This document shows positions 51,850-62,373 of a stretch of DNA of 64,000 bases, one piece after another (within the stretch, counting starts at the first letter, position 1; each line of letters starts with the position of its first letter). The notes under the pieces were generated by a model, which saw only the letters and a list, made by a program, of their open reading frames with translations, did no database searches and was not told where the DNA came from. A program made the position numbers and the translations under genes. The DNA comes from Clostridia bacterium (lineage in GTDB: Bacteria > Bacillota > Clostridia > Lachnospirales > Lachnospiraceae), in assembly GCA_009929615.1 (NCBI GenBank), contig SAAB01000005.1, forward strand, positions 1 through 64,000. The letters are read 5' to 3'.

Positions 51850-52617
51850 TTATAATACTTTAGCGTCTTTCATCATTCCGAGAGCCATAGAGATTGACTC
51901 TTCAATTGTTTCTTCTTGAATCTTAACACCAGCAGCTTTCTTTGGAGGTTCTGCATTTGCAAGAACAGTTACAGCAGGTGCAGCGATGCCACCGATTTCT
52001 AATTCACCAATCGGAATTTTTCTAGCAGCCATTTTACTCTTAATCGTTGGATATCTTGGATCGTATGCAGGTTTTGTAACAGTTACTACGCAAGGTGTAG
52101 CTGCTTCAATAACATTGTAACCTTCTTCAGTTTCCTGTTTTGCACTGATTCCACCATCAATTGTTTCAATATCGATAAGATTTGTGACAACTGGCATACC
52201 AAGGTTTTCTGCTAACATAGCTCCAACCTGTCCAGATGCACAATCAGTTGTTTCTTTTCCACAGAAGATGACGTCAAATTTAACGCCCTGAACTTCTTCA
52301 ATTTTAGCTACAGTTTTTGCTAAAGCATCTGCTGTACTGATTGTATCAGTTACAACATCTTTAACAACGAAACCATTGCTTGCGCCAACAGCAAGACAAT
52401 TCTTAATAGCGTCTTTTGCTTTGTCTGTTCCGATGGACACAACAGTAATAGTACCACCTACAGCCTCTTTCAACTGTGTAGCCATTTCAAGGGCATATGT
52501 ATCAAATGCATTGACAACAGGGGTAATCTTTTCAAGATCAGGTGTATTTGTTGTTGGATTCATTCTAACTTCTACAGAATCATCTGGCACCTGTTTAATA
52601 CAAACTAATATTTCCAT
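51850..52617 (-). CDS. etfB: Electron transfer flavoprotein beta subunit (lactate-type operon)
   Basis: A 255-residue EtfB beginning MEILVCIKQVPDDSVEV. The segment FCGKETTDCASGQVGAMLAENLG replaces the GRQAIDGDTAQVGP seen in the other EtfB, marking a different subgroup. The ATG at 52617 is preferred over a GTG at 52629 that lies inside the ribosome site. It overlaps neither neighbour and precedes etfA by 12 bases. Confidence 0.93.
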   Translation of the reverse strand: MEILVCIKQVPDDSVEVRMNPTTNTPDLEKITPVVNAFDTYALEMATQLKEAVGGTITVVSIGTDKAKDAIKNCLAVGASNGFVVKDVVTDTISTADALAKTVAKIEEVQGVKFDVIFCGKETTDCASGQVGAMLAENLGMPVVTNLIDIETIDGGISAKQETEEGYNVIEAATPCVVTVTKPAYDPRYPTIKSKMAARKIPIGELEIGGIAAPAVTVLANAEPPKKAAGVKIQEETIEESISMALGMMKDAKVL

Positions 52618-52723
52618 TGGGTGTTCCACTCCTTATCTAAAAAATAACATGGCAGATGCACAGTGTTTTGCCACTGCGCATCTGCAATGCTTTATAATTT
52701 GCAGGACAAATTTTGTAATAAAA

Positions 52724-53857
52724 TTATCTGCAAAGGCTGTTTGCGATAACGATTCTCATAACTTCGTTGGTTCCTTCGAAGATCTGGAAAATCTTTGCAT
52801 CTCTGATTAATTTTTCAACAGGATATTCTCTTGAGTATCCGTATCCACCAAACATCTGGATTGCTTCAGAAGAAACTTCCATAGCGATGTCACCAGCGTA
52901 ACATTTAGCGATAGCGGAATCAACTGCATATGGTTCTCCCATATCCATTAATGTCAAAGAATGAGCAACCATCTGACGTGCTGTTTCAATCTTAATCTTC
53001 ATATCAGCTACTTTGAACTGAAGAGCCTGGTTTCTGATAATTGGTTTACCAAACTGGATTCTTTCTTTACCGTAAGCGATAGCTTCTTCCATACCACGCT
53101 GAGCGATACCAGTTGCGATACATCCCATCCAAGTTCTAGCCTGATCAAGAGTCTTCATAGCGATGCTGAAGCCCTGTCCTTCTTTACCGATCAAAGCAGA
53201 TGCAGGAATTCTACAATCTTCAAAAACTACGTCAGCTGTTGTTGAACATCTGATACCCATTTTGTTTTCATGGTTACCTGTGCTTAAACCAGGAGTTCCT
53301 TCTTCAACTAAGAACATGGACATTCCTTTTGCTCCAGCTGTTTTATCTGTTAAAGCTGTGATACAGTAAAATCCAGCGATACCAGCGTTTGTGATGAAAC
53401 ATTTTCTACCATTCAAAACATAGCTGTCGCCATCTTTAACTGCAACAGTTTTTCCAGCACCAGGATCAGATCCTGCCATTGGCTCTGTTAAAGCGAAAGC
53501 ACCAAATTTACCTTCTAATAAAAGGTCACATACTCTCTTCTTCTGTTCTTCAGTACCACTGATTAATACAGGTTTTGTTCCTAAACCGGAAGCGGAGATA
53601 GTTGTTGCAAAACCAGCATCAGCAATTGCCATACACTCTAAAAGTGCTGCAATATCCACTCTGCTAAGTCCCTGTCCGCCGTACTCTTCTGGAACTTCAA
53701 GGGAAGTTAATCCCATTTCAATAGCTTTGTCATAGATTTCTTTTGGCCATTCGCCAGATACATCATATGCCTTGCACTGTTCTTTAACTTCTTTGTCACA
53801 AAACTCCTTAACTGCCTCTAATAAATCTTTTGCTTCATCGGAAATGATATATGCCAT
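52724..53857 (-). CDS. Acyl-CoA dehydrogenase (lactate-type operon)
   Basis: A 377-residue acyl-CoA dehydrogenase. The catalytic glutamate is Glu361 in IFEGTNEVMR, and FALTEPMAGSDPGAG and MFGGYGYSREYPVEKLIRDAKIF are present in usual positions. Its place between a lactate-type dehydrogenase and EtfBA is unusual. It could be a crotonyl-CoA or acryloyl-CoA reductase that shares the Etf pair. It is 67 bases after the dehydrogenase gene. Confidence 0.9.
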   Translation of the reverse strand: MAYIISDEAKDLLEAVKEFCDKEVKEQCKAYDVSGEWPKEIYDKAIEMGLTSLEVPEEYGGQGLSRVDIAALLECMAIADAGFATTISASGLGTKPVLISGTEEQKKRVCDLLLEGKFGAFALTEPMAGSDPGAGKTVAVKDGDSYVLNGRKCFITNAGIAGFYCITALTDKTAGAKGMSMFLVEEGTPGLSTGNHENKMGIRCSTTADVVFEDCRIPASALIGKEGQGFSIAMKTLDQARTWMGCIATGIAQRGMEEAIAYGKERIQFGKPIIRNQALQFKVADMKIKIETARQMVAHSLTLMDMGEPYAVDSAIAKCYAGDIAMEVSSEAIQMFGGYGYSREYPVEKLIRDAKIFQIFEGTNEVMRIVIANSLCR

Positions 53858-53924
53858 TTCTTAAGCCCTCCTTTAATAAATAAAAAGTAATGAATAAATA
53901 TATTTATAAATATTACTTTATAAA

Positions 53925-55367
53925 TTACAGTTTGTAGCAGACTTTTCCTGGATTCAGGATCATCTTAGGATCAAATACTTTCTTGATTTCAAGCATCAGA
54001 GCCATCTTTGTTGCACCTTCAGCCTGTGCAAGATAATCTAATTTACCGGAACCAATTGCATGTTCACCGGATACTAAACCACCAACGCGTGTTGCTTCTG
54101 GATAGATAGCATCAAAGAAATCATCAGCTTTCTTCTTGAAGTCTTCAACAGAAATCTGATCATCACCGATGATGTAGATATGAAGGTTACCATCACCTGC
54201 ATGTCCAAAACTTTCAATCTGAAGGCCCATCTTATGACCAACTTCATAAACGAATTCTACATATGGTGCAATCTTATCAAGTGGTACAACAACATCACAT
54301 TCATCAAGTAATTCAAGACCATCTTTCCATTTTGTTTCAGCTTTGATAGCTTCAAGGAAAGAACTTCTAGCTGCCCATACATCTTTAATCTTAGGTGGTG
54401 TATCAGCAACGATAACATCAATAGCACCTGCTTCAAGAGCGATTTCTGAAGCCTGTTCCATAATTACTTCTAACTCATCCATATCTTTACCGTCAAATGT
54501 TACAAGCAGATAAGCGCCAACTTCAACGCCATCAACTACCTTAGGATATACTGCTTTACCAACATATTTTTCGGATTTTTCAACGATAGCTTTTTCCATG
54601 AATTCCAGAGCCTGTGGGTCAAGATGATTTTTCTTGAACAGTGGAACTGTAGAAATACAGGATTCCAAATCTTCAAAAGGAATAACCAAGCTGATAACTT
54701 CTTTTGGAGCTGGAATAATCTTTAATGTTAATTCTGTGATGATACCCAATGTACCTTCAGAACCAATCATAAGATTCAATAAAGAGTAACCTGAAGATGT
54801 TTTGGAAACTTTGCTTCCTAATTCAACAATTTCGCCGGTTGCAAGAACAACTGTCATAGCACGTACATAATCTCTTGTAGCACCATATTTACAAGCTCTC
54901 ATACCACCTGCGTTAGTGGATACGTTTCCGCCCAGAGTAGCGAATTTTTCACCTGGATCTGGTGGATACATAAGTCCCTGTTTAACACAGTCTTCTGCAA
55001 GGTCGTTCAAAAGAACACCTGGCTGAACTCTTACTACGAAGTTATTTAAATCATAGTCAAGAATCTTGTTCATCTTCGTTGTATTAATTACAACACCACC
55101 AATAACAGGAACACAAGAACCTACAAGTCCTGTACCTGCTCCTCTAGCTGTTACTGGAATAGCGTTCTCGTAACAAATCTTTACTACTGCTGCGATTTCT
55201 TCTGTAGTTAAAGCATCAACAACAGCTTCCGGCATGGATTTTCCATAGATAGACATCTCATCATGTGTAAAATCATCATTGATTTCATCCCCTACGTAAA
55301 TACGTCCCAGTGCAATTTCTTTAAACTTCTCCACGATTTCTGGAGTTACTTTGCCATATGCACTCAT
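53925..55367 (-). CDS. FAD-dependent D-lactate/2-hydroxyacid dehydrogenase (LctD-like)
   Basis: A 480-residue GlcD/LctD-family flavoprotein. The FAD-binding domain has VTARGAGTGLVGSCVP, MYPPDPGEKFATLGG and STNAGGMRACKYGATRDYV; the C-terminal domain has FGHAGDGNLHIY and SGEHAIGSGKLDYL. With EtfBA it is expected to oxidise D-lactate with NAD+, driven by reduced ferredoxin (electron confurcation). The start at 55367 has AAGGAGGAATG upstream; a frame beginning at 55490 would cover the operator. It is 26 residues longer than, and clearly different from, the met-operon oxidase at 4645. Confidence 0.9.
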   Translation of the reverse strand: MSAYGKVTPEIVEKFKEIALGRIYVGDEINDDFTHDEMSIYGKSMPEAVVDALTTEEIAAVVKICYENAIPVTARGAGTGLVGSCVPVIGGVVINTTKMNKILDYDLNNFVVRVQPGVLLNDLAEDCVKQGLMYPPDPGEKFATLGGNVSTNAGGMRACKYGATRDYVRAMTVVLATGEIVELGSKVSKTSSGYSLLNLMIGSEGTLGIITELTLKIIPAPKEVISLVIPFEDLESCISTVPLFKKNHLDPQALEFMEKAIVEKSEKYVGKAVYPKVVDGVEVGAYLLVTFDGKDMDELEVIMEQASEIALEAGAIDVIVADTPPKIKDVWAARSSFLEAIKAETKWKDGLELLDECDVVVPLDKIAPYVEFVYEVGHKMGLQIESFGHAGDGNLHIYIIGDDQISVEDFKKKADDFFDAIYPEATRVGGLVSGEHAIGSGKLDYLAQAEGATKMALMLEIKKVFDPKMILNPGKVCYKL

Positions 55368-55421
55368 TTCTACATTCCTCCTTAATCCTTTAAATAAATT
55401 TAACCCTTTGCTTGTATATGT

Positions 55422-55445
55422 ATTGCACACATCAATGTACACAAT
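55422..55445 (-). promoter_or_regulatory. Imperfect dyad in the dehydrogenase leader
   Basis: ATTGTGTACAT-TG-ATGTGTGCAAT on the minus strand is a 24-bp imperfect palindrome (eight of eleven arm positions match) located about 60 bases after the predicted start. It might be a second regulator site. No specific protein can be assigned. Confidence 0.35.
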
Positions 55446-55478
55446 AACCTTTACAAAAAACGGTAAAAAGAGCCGAAC

Positions 55479-55530
55479 TGGTCCTACCATTTATATGCTC
55501 AATGATAAAATACTTCAGGGTATTTGTCAA
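55479..55530 (-). promoter_or_regulatory. Promoter and LldR/FadR-type operator of the lactate-type operon
   Basis: TTGACA (55525-55530), a 17-bp spacer and TATCAT (55502-55507) on the minus strand. TGGTAGGACCA at 55479-55489 fits the TNGTNNNACNA consensus of FadR/LldR regulators and sits just after the expected start, where a repressor would block transcription. The GntR gene upstream is the natural partner. The rest of the gap up to that gene (55531-55754) is AT-rich with no other feature seen. Confidence 0.82.
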
Positions 55531-55754
55531 GTCATTTTTACTGTTTTCTTATGGTTTTTATCCCATTTTTTTAAAAGCATTGCACAGTTCCATCATTTTT
55601 TCTTCGGAGGTTTCTTGTTTTTTCGCACAAATAGTTTGTTTATTATTTGTCAATATTAGCAATCTTTGCTCATTGGCTTTTCTGGTTATTTTTTGTAATT
55701 ATTCACTCTTTTTAGATAATTTGCATGCAAACTATCTCTTTTCAAACTATTTGC

Positions 55755-56429
55755 TCAACTATCAAGGTAGTTATAAATGTAAACGAAATGACGCTCCAAC
55801 GCTTCATGACCCAACCGAACGTCCTTATCTCTCACTGATTTAATAAGTTCTCTATGACTTTCCATCAGTCCATCTCTGTTTTTTCCATCTCGCAGAATAC
55901 GAACTCGCATATCTTTAACATACTTATCCATTACCTGGGTTAATGCCAAAAAATTAACAATGAGGTAGTTATTATGTGAAGCTTCTACCAATAAATAGTG
56001 AATTCGTTTGTCATGTTTGGACCGCACAGTTTCCTCTGTGGCCGATTCCAACATGCTCATATGATACTCCATTTCTTCAATCTGTTCTTCTGTCGCATGA
56101 AGAATCACAAGAGAAAGGGCCTGGGATTCTAAAGCATAACGGAATTCACTAATTTCGCGGTAAGTTGTACCCTCTACTGCAAACATTAAAGTCATCACCC
56201 GAATCAGTGTATTCTCAAAATCTCCGGTAATATAATTCCCCGAACCCTGCTGACAGGACAATGCTCCCATCTGCTCCAATATGCGCAGTCCTTCTCGGAC
56301 AGACGTCCTGCTTACATTCAGTTGCTGTGCCATCTCCCGCTCCGAAGGCAGCTTATCTCCCGCACTGTATATGCCATCCAGAATCTGTTCCTGGACGAAG
56401 TCAACAACCTTTTCATAGGATTTTTCCAT
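55755..56429 (-). CDS. FadR/LldR-type GntR regulator
   Basis: A 224-residue GntR-family regulator with FCD domain. The winged helix contains SAGDKLPSEREMAQQLNVSR and TSVREGLRILEQMGAL; the FCD domain runs from about residue 75 with the metal-binding histidines expected in IHYLLVEASHN and SHRELIKSVRD. It lies upstream of the lactate-type operon in the same direction and probably represses it until lactate is present. The ribosome site is weak (AGGG). Confidence 0.9.
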   Translation of the reverse strand: MEKSYEKVVDFVQEQILDGIYSAGDKLPSEREMAQQLNVSRTSVREGLRILEQMGALSCQQGSGNYITGDFENTLIRVMTLMFAVEGTTYREISEFRYALESQALSLVILHATEEQIEEMEYHMSMLESATEETVRSKHDKRIHYLLVEASHNNYLIVNFLALTQVMDKYVKDMRVRILRDGKNRDGLMESHRELIKSVRDKDVRLGHEALERHFVYIYNYLDS

Positions 56430-56485
56430 ACAAATCAGCCCTGTCTCTTTCTAATCTTGCTCTCCGGTCAGTAAAATGTCAAAAT

Positions 56486-57919
56486 TTAATATGCTTTTCC
56501 CCAATAAACCATCGCCTTCGCTGGCTTTCCACAGCAGATACATGTATCTGCTAAATGTTCCTGGTCAAATGGCATACATCTGGATGTTGCCCCTGTTTCT
56601 TCTTTAATCAGATTCTCACAGGCCTCGTCACCACACCACATAGCTTTGACAAATCCCGGTTTCTTTTCAATCGTGTTTTTAAAAGTTTCATAATCCGTTG
56701 CTGTATAGGTATGCGTATCCCGATGAGCCTTCGCTCTTTCCAGCATATCTTTCTGCATAACTTCCAAAGTCTCTCTAACTTTTTCTGTCAGTTCTGCAAA
56801 TGCAACTATCTGTTTTTCTCTGGTGTCTCTGCGGACAATGACCGCCTGTCCTGCTTCTATATCTTTTGGTCCGATTTCGATACGCACAGGAATACCTCGC
56901 ATCTCAGCCTCCGAGAATTTCCATCCCGGACTTTTATCTGAATCATCTACTTTGACACGAAAACCGCAGAGTCCATCTTTTATTTCATAAGCTTTATCTA
57001 AAACGCCTTCCTTTTTCTGCTGAATCGGAATAATCATAACCTGAGTTGGTGCAATCTTTGGTGGAAGGACCAAACCTGAGTCATCGCCATGTACCATGAT
57101 GATGGCGCCAATCAGACGGGTGGTCATTCCCCAGGATGTCTGATGTACATATTCCAGTTTATTCTCTTTATTGGCATACTGAATCTCAAATGCCTTTGCA
57201 AAGCCATCTCCAAAGTTATGGCTTGTACCAGACTGAAGTGCTTTACCATCATGCATTAATGCTTCAATTGTATAAGTAGCCTCTGCACCTGCAAACTTTT
57301 CTTTATCTGTTTTTCGTCCCCGGATAACAGGCATTGCCAGTTCCTCTTCGCAGAAATCAGCATAAAGATTTAACATCTGTATCGTTCTTGCTTCCGCTTC
57401 TTCTGCTGTTGCATGAGCAGTATGTCCCTCCTGCCATAAAAACTCTCTGGAACGGAGGAATGGACGAGTCGTCTTCTCCCATCGAACAACGGAACACCAC
57501 TGATTATATAATCTAGGCAAATCTCTGTGAGAATGAATGTCTTTTGCATAAAAATCACAGAATAAGGTTTCTGAAGTCGGTCGGACGCAAAGCCTTTCCT
57601 GAAGTGGTTCAAGGCCACCATGAGTTACCCATGCCACCTCTGGAGCAAATCCCTCTACATGGTCTTTCTCGCGTTCCAATAAACTTTCCGGAATAAACAG
57701 TGGCATATAAACATTCTCGACACCTGTTTCTTTAAAACGGCGGTCCAATTCTTTCTGAATATTCTCCCAAATAGCATAGCCTGCCGGTTTGATAACCATG
57801 CAGCCTTTTACGCTGGCGTAATCAACCAGCTCTGCCTTTTTTACCACATCTGTATACCATTGTGCAAAATCTTCTTCCATAGAAGTAATCGCTTCAACCA
57901 GCTTCTTTTCCTTAGCCAT
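56486..57919 (-). CDS. proS: Prolyl-tRNA synthetase, archaeal/eukaryotic-like type
   Basis: A 477-residue class II synthetase charging tRNA-Pro. It belongs to the shorter ProS type without the inserted editing domain: [11 protein letters not shown]-like motif ([18 protein letters not shown] in short), [16 protein letters not shown], and a C-terminal zinc-type domain with CGDEACENL and [18 protein letters not shown]. The start at 57919 has AGGAG upstream; an earlier frame adds an unlikely N-terminus. It stands alone on the minus strand. Confidence 0.95.
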   Translation of the reverse strand: MAKEKKLVEAITSMEEDFAQWYTDVVKKAELVDYASVKGCMVIKPAGYAIWENIQKELDRRFKETGVENVYMPLFIPESLLEREKDHVEGFAPEVAWVTHGGLEPLQERLCVRPTSETLFCDFYAKDIHSHRDLPRLYNQWCSVVRWEKTTRPFLRSREFLWQEGHTAHATAEEAEARTIQMLNLYADFCEEELAMPVIRGRKTDKEKFAGAEATYTIEALMHDGKALQSGTSHNFGDGFAKAFEIQYANKENKLEYVHQTSWGMTTRLIGAIIMVHGDDSGLVLPPKIAPTQVMIIPIQQKKEGVLDKAYEIKDGLCGFRVKVDDSDKSPGWKFSEAEMRGIPVRIEIGPKDIEAGQAVIVRRDTREKQIVAFAELTEKVRETLEVMQKDMLERAKAHRDTHTYTATDYETFKNTIEKKPGFVKAMWCGDEACENLIKEETGATSRCMPFDQEHLADTCICCGKPAKAMVYWGKAY

Positions 57920-57981
57920 AATTAAAAATCTCCTTTTAGTTTCTATCCTTATTAAAATCCCGATTTTCGGGTTTATTTTCA

Positions 57982-58689
57982 TTATTTATAGTAAGATAAA
58001 CTCGCCCATTCGTCAATAGACATGGGGGCTTTCTCCGGTAAAACTTTGAAGTTCATCATCTGTTTCGTAAGCGGATGTTCAAAACTCAGTCCTGCTGAAA
58101 ACAATGCGGGCATTTCCCTGTTCGATGTAATGCCATGCTTTTGATTCCAGCTTTCTGTTGCCTGTCGGTTATATCTCATGTCCCCATAAATTCCTGCCCC
58201 GGCATGGGCCATCTGAACTCGAATCTGATGGTGCCTTCCTGTATGAAGGTGAACTTCAACCAACGAACGGCCTTCCTTTTCTTCCAAAACCCGATACTCC
58301 AGCTTTGCCAGTTTTCCTCCCGATGCTGCAACAGAAGAAGTATTTTTAGAACCGTCCTTTTCAAGATAGTTCTCCAAAACACCTTCCTCCTCCGGCAGTT
58401 CTCCCGTCAGTACCGCCAAATAGGTTTTCCCTGTACTATGTTTTGAAAACTGCTGGCTCAGCACCGCAGCTGCCTTTGGATTTTTCGCATAAACCATAAT
58501 CCCGCCTACCGGCCGGTCTAACCGATGGACAACGCCTATATATGGCGGCCTGCTTTCAGAGACTGTATGATTTTTTAACCAGCTGACCATGTCCACTGAA
58601 GATGACCGTTCTGCCTGTGAAGGCATTCCAATAGGTTTAATGCATACAATAATCTCTTTATCTTCATATAAAATCTTTATTTTTTCCAT
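57982..58689 (-). CDS. RluA-family pseudouridine synthase
   Basis: A 235-residue synthase that isomerises uridine in rRNA or tRNA. The catalytic aspartate is in [15 protein letters not shown], and the RNA-binding [13 protein letters not shown] motif follows. There is no S4 domain, as in TruC/RluC-like short members. The modified site cannot be predicted. The end lies about 60 bases before the proS start. Confidence 0.92.
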   Translation of the reverse strand: MEKIKILYEDKEIIVCIKPIGMPSQAERSSSVDMVSWLKNHTVSESRPPYIGVVHRLDRPVGGIMVYAKNPKAAAVLSQQFSKHSTGKTYLAVLTGELPEEEGVLENYLEKDGSKNTSSVAASGGKLAKLEYRVLEEKEGRSLVEVHLHTGRHHQIRVQMAHAGAGIYGDMRYNRQATESWNQKHGITSNREMPALFSAGLSFEHPLTKQMMNFKVLPEKAPMSIDEWASLSYYK

Positions 58690-58810
58690 CCTGTATTTAT
58701 CTACTATTCCTTACTGGCTTATTTTTTTAAACATTAAATTATATACTACCATATTCGGTTAAAAAATTCAATTTTCCAGTTCTTAAAAGGTCATACTTCT
58801 TTGATAGTAT

Positions 58811-58846
58811 AAAAAATGTTCCAAAAATCTTTCGACTTTTGGAACA
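58811..58846 (-). terminator. Terminator of the two-component operon
   Basis: TGTTCCAAAA, a nine-base loop and TTTTTGGAACA on the minus strand, then six T residues. It lies ten bases after the response-regulator stop codon. Confidence 0.92.
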
Positions 58847-58856
58847 CCTCTGATAT

Positions 58857-59546
58857 CTACACCTTGAAGCGGTATCCCACACCCCAAATTGTTTCTATGT
58901 ATTGAGGTTTGGATGTATTAAATTCTATTTTTTCACGAATCTTTTTAATATGCACCGTGACTGTAGCAATATCTCCAAGCGATTCCATATCCCAGATTTT
59001 ATTAAATAATTCTTCTTTTTTGTAAACATGATTTGGATTTTCTGCCAAAAACGTAAGTAAATCGAACTCTTTTGTTGTAAAGGCTTTCTCTTCACCATTA
59101 ATGTAAACCCGGCGGGCTGTTTTATCAATCTTCAAACCGCGGATTTCAATGATTTCATTGCTCTTAACAGCGCTTCCTATAAGGCGCTCGTATCTGGCAA
59201 GATGGGCCTTTACCCGGGCAACCAGTTCACTTGGGCTGAAAGGTTTTGTAATATAGTCGTCCGCTCCCATACCCAGTCCTCTGATTTTATCAATATCTTC
59301 TTTTTTAGCTGAAACCATTAATACAGGAATATTTTTCTGTTCGCGAATTCTCCGGCAAATTTCAAAACCATCCATTCCAGGAAGCATCAAATCCAGAATG
59401 ACCAAATCGTAAGCATTCTTCAAAGCCTTTTCCAGTCCTGTGTCACCGCTGTTTTCCATATCCACTTCGAAGCCACTCAACTCAAGATAATCCTTTTCGA
59501 GTTCAGCAATACTCACTTCATCTTCAATAATTAAAATTTTACTCAT
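58857..59546 (-). CDS. OmpR/PhoB-family response regulator
   Basis: A 229-residue DNA-binding response regulator. The receiver domain has the phosphorylatable Asp52 in LVILDLMLPGMDG, acidic pocket residues IIEDE (7-10) and Lys in ITKPFSP. The C-terminal winged helix carries FTTKEFDLLTFLAENP and VTVHIKKIREKIE. It overlaps the sensor gene by eight bases. The output genes are unknown. Confidence 0.95.
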   Translation of the reverse strand: MSKILIIEDEVSIAELEKDYLELSGFEVDMENSGDTGLEKALKNAYDLVILDLMLPGMDGFEICRRIREQKNIPVLMVSAKKEDIDKIRGLGMGADDYITKPFSPSELVARVKAHLARYERLIGSAVKSNEIIEIRGLKIDKTARRVYINGEEKAFTTKEFDLLTFLAENPNHVYKKEELFNKIWDMESLGDIATVTVHIKKIREKIEFNTSKPQYIETIWGVGYRFKV

Positions 59547-61014
59547 AGGTCACACACTCCTTATACTTCCTTAAAACGAAACTCATCGTTGTGCCTTCAC
59601 CTTCAACACTGTTCGCCCATATTTTCCCGCCATGCTCTTCTATAATCTTTTTAGCTATAGATAAGCCAAGACCGCTTCCACCCTTTGAAGAATTTCTTGA
59701 GGCATCCGTCCGATAACATCTTTCAAAAATATGAGGCAGCTCACTCTTTGCAATGCCTTTACCATTATCATGGATTTCAACCTGAACAAATTCAGGCTCA
59801 TCCTTAATGAAAATACTGATTCGTCCCGGCACTCTGTCCATATACTTAACTGAATTTCCCACAATATTATTGATAACCCGTTTAAGCTGTTCAGGGTCTG
59901 CAATAATAATGACATTGTCCGGAACATAATTTTTATAAATGAATTCAAGTCCCCTGGATTCCAAATCCAGAGATATCTCATCCACACAGTCCTCAAAATA
60001 ACCCTTCAGATTAAGTTTGACAAAATTATAGTTCATGGAATTGCTGTCCAATTTGGAATAAAGGAAGAGTTCATCAATCAGCTTATCCATATCCGTGGCC
60101 TTATTATAAATGGTTCGAATATATTTGTCCATTTTTTCAGGTGAATCGGCAACACCATCCCGAATTCCCTCAACATATCCTTTAATAGCCGTAATTGGCG
60201 TTTTCAAATCATGGGAAATATTGCTGATTAATTCTTTATTGTCTTTTTCATACTGCATACTGACATCAATCTGAGCTTTCAGCTTAATACGCATCTCTTC
60301 AAAAGCTGTGCATACCTCACCAATCTCATCCTCTGTATCTGTAATAACATTAAAATCCAGATTGCCCTCTTTGATGTTGACAGCTGCGCGTTTAAGCTTT
60401 TCCAAAGGCTGAACAATACTCTGATATAACCAGAAAAATGCCATAGCACTGACGGCAAGCAAGATGACCAACGCTGCAACGCAAACCTTCAGGAGCATCT
60501 TTTCAACCTGCTCAGCTACCGAAGCAACCGGAGTCATTATCTGAATTGTTCCTTCACTGCCATCCGAAAAAAAGAAATCAATCTGCTTTAGGTGGTACGG
60601 GTCTGTTCCTGTAATGTAGCTGCTTTCCGAATTCTGAACAACGACATCCGCCGCATCCGGATCTCCGCCGCTGTCTTGGCCGGAATAGAAAACTTCTCCA
60701 TTCTTTCTTAACACCAAAAACGAAGAATAATTTTCCAAGCGCTCATTCATCACCTGAAGGTAGGACACGTCTTCCAAACGGTCCGGGTCTGCTTCACCAA
60801 CAGCTGAAAGTTCGTCCACAATACTTGAAGACATATGTTCCAGCACCTCAAAAGGATTGAAAAGCATCTCTACTTTCGTCTCTTCCATGTCGTACTTTTG
60901 ACGCAGGGCATTTAGCTCTACGCGGCCAATACCTGTAAAAGCAAGCACCATCAGCAAAAGCGGTACAATGAAAACAATAGCATATGTGATTTTCATACGA
61001 GTAGCCAGACGCAT
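59539..61014 (-). CDS. Membrane sensor histidine kinase
   Basis: A 491-residue kinase. Two membrane helices (about 10-30 and 175-197) flank an extracytoplasmic domain of about 145 residues. HAMP follows at about 198-250, then the phosphoacceptor His268 in SNISHDLKTPITAIKGY, and an ATPase domain with NIVGNSVKYM, HDNGKGI and GGSGLGLSIAK. The stimulus is unknown. It is transcribed before its response regulator and after metK on the same strand, though 40 bases and a different role separate it from metK. Confidence 0.95.
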   Translation of the reverse strand: MRLATRMKITYAIVFIVPLLLMVLAFTGIGRVELNALRQKYDMEETKVEMLFNPFEVLEHMSSSIVDELSAVGEADPDRLEDVSYLQVMNERLENYSSFLVLRKNGEVFYSGQDSGGDPDAADVVVQNSESSYITGTDPYHLKQIDFFFSDGSEGTIQIMTPVASVAEQVEKMLLKVCVAALVILLAVSAMAFFWLYQSIVQPLEKLKRAAVNIKEGNLDFNVITDTEDEIGEVCTAFEEMRIKLKAQIDVSMQYEKDNKELISNISHDLKTPITAIKGYVEGIRDGVADSPEKMDKYIRTIYNKATDMDKLIDELFLYSKLDSNSMNYNFVKLNLKGYFEDCVDEISLDLESRGLEFIYKNYVPDNVIIIADPEQLKRVINNIVGNSVKYMDRVPGRISIFIKDEPEFVQVEIHDNGKGIAKSELPHIFERCYRTDASRNSSKGGSGLGLSIAKKIIEEHGGKIWANSVEGEGTTMSFVLRKYKECVTYE

Positions 61015-61053
61015 AGAGTGTTCCTCCTTTCGGCTTCACAGTTTATAACAAAA

Positions 61054-62241
61054 TTACAAATATTTCTTTAATAGTTCTGCCCTGTCGGTTTTCTCCCATG
61101 GAAGATTCAAATCGTTTCTTCCAAAATGTCCGTAAGCAGCCGTTTGTTTATAAATTGGCTGACGAAGATTCAGCATTTTAATAATACCTGCCGGACGTAA
61201 GTCGAAATTCTCACGAATCATTGCCACAAGTTCTGCTTCCGACATCTTACTTGTACCAAATGTATCCACCATAACCGATGTCGGCTGAGCCACGCCAATC
61301 GCATAAGAAAGCTGGATTTCGCATTTTTCTGCCAAACCTGCAGCTACTATATTCTTTGCTACATATCTTGCCGCATAGGCTGCTGAACGGTCTACCTTTG
61401 TACAGTCTTTACCGGAAAATGCTCCACCGCCGTGGCGTGCATATCCACCATAGGTATCAACAATAATCTTTCTTCCGGTCAAGCCACTGTCTCCATGTGG
61501 TCCACCAATAACAAAACGTCCGGTTGGATTAATGAAGAAATGGGTTTTCTCATCAACCATCTCTGCTGGAAGAATTGGTTCAAAAACATATTTACGAATA
61601 TCTGCATGAATCTGTTCCTGTGTCACATCGGGATCATGTTGTGTTGAAAGAACAACCGTATCCAATCGAGCAGGTTTTCCATTCTCATCATACTCTATAG
61701 TAACCTGAGTTTTGCCATCTGGGCGCAAATAAGACAAAGTACCATCTTTGCGAACCTGTGCCAAACGTCTTGACAACTTATGTGCAAGAGCAATCGGATA
61801 TGGCATATATTCCGGTGTCTCATTCGTTGCATAACCGAACATCATACCCTGGTCACCGGCACCAATAGCTTCAATCTGGTCATCGGACATGGTATGTTCT
61901 CTGGCTTCCAATGCTTTATCAACGCCCATGGCAATATCTGGTGACTGTTTATCCAATGTCACCATAACAGAACAGGTAGCTGCATCAAAACCGTATTTTC
62001 CACGGTTATATCCAATTTCATCAACTGTGTCTCTGACTATTTTTGCAATATCAATATTGGCTTTAGATGTAATTTCACCCATAACCATAACAAGTCCGGT
62101 TGTTGTGCAGGTTTCACATGCCACGCGGCTCATTGGGTCCTCCGCAATCAGGGCATCTAAAATAGCATCTGAAATCTGATCACAGATTTTGTCAGGATGT
62201 CCTTCGGTTACAGATTCTGAAGTAAATAAAAGCTTTTCCAT
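61054..62241 (-). CDS. metK: S-adenosylmethionine synthetase
   Basis: A 395-residue enzyme making SAM from methionine and ATP. The family motifs are clear: [19 protein letters not shown] at the start, [12 protein letters not shown], and [22 protein letters not shown] in short segments. It is preceded by a SAM-I riboswitch and terminator, which closes the feedback loop. GGAGGAG lies upstream of ATG. Confidence 0.98.
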   Translation of the reverse strand: MEKLLFTSESVTEGHPDKICDQISDAILDALIAEDPMSRVACETCTTTGLVMVMGEITSKANIDIAKIVRDTVDEIGYNRGKYGFDAATCSVMVTLDKQSPDIAMGVDKALEAREHTMSDDQIEAIGAGDQGMMFGYATNETPEYMPYPIALAHKLSRRLAQVRKDGTLSYLRPDGKTQVTIEYDENGKPARLDTVVLSTQHDPDVTQEQIHADIRKYVFEPILPAEMVDEKTHFFINPTGRFVIGGPHGDSGLTGRKIIVDTYGGYARHGGGAFSGKDCTKVDRSAAYAARYVAKNIVAAGLAEKCEIQLSYAIGVAQPTSVMVDTFGTSKMSEAELVAMIRENFDLRPAGIIKMLNLRQPIYKQTAAYGHFGRNDLNLPWEKTDRAELLKKYL

Positions 62242-62284
62242 GTTTTGTTCTCCTCCTTGGAATTATCATTAAAAACTGTTTCTC

Positions 62285-62328
62285 TTCTATAAATTAAAAA
62301 ATTAAAATAAAATTAAAAAATTAAAATA
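62285..62328 (-). repeat. Short AT-rich tandem repeat in the metK leader
   Basis: Two copies of an approximately 18-bp unit, AAATTAAAAAATTAAAAT-like, lie between the terminator and the metK ribosome site. It gives a long U-rich stretch after the terminator. No function is evident. Confidence 0.55.
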
Positions 62329-62366
62329 AAAAAATCAAGTGCACACAAAGTGGACTTGATTTTTTT
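62328..62366 (-). terminator. Expression-platform terminator of the SAM riboswitch
   Basis: AAAAAAATCAAGT and ACTTGATTTTTTT pair on the minus strand, with CAC/GTG pairing inside, followed by a long T-rich tail. It lies just after the aptamer and before metK. Confidence 0.93.
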
Positions 62367-62373
62367 ATCAAAT

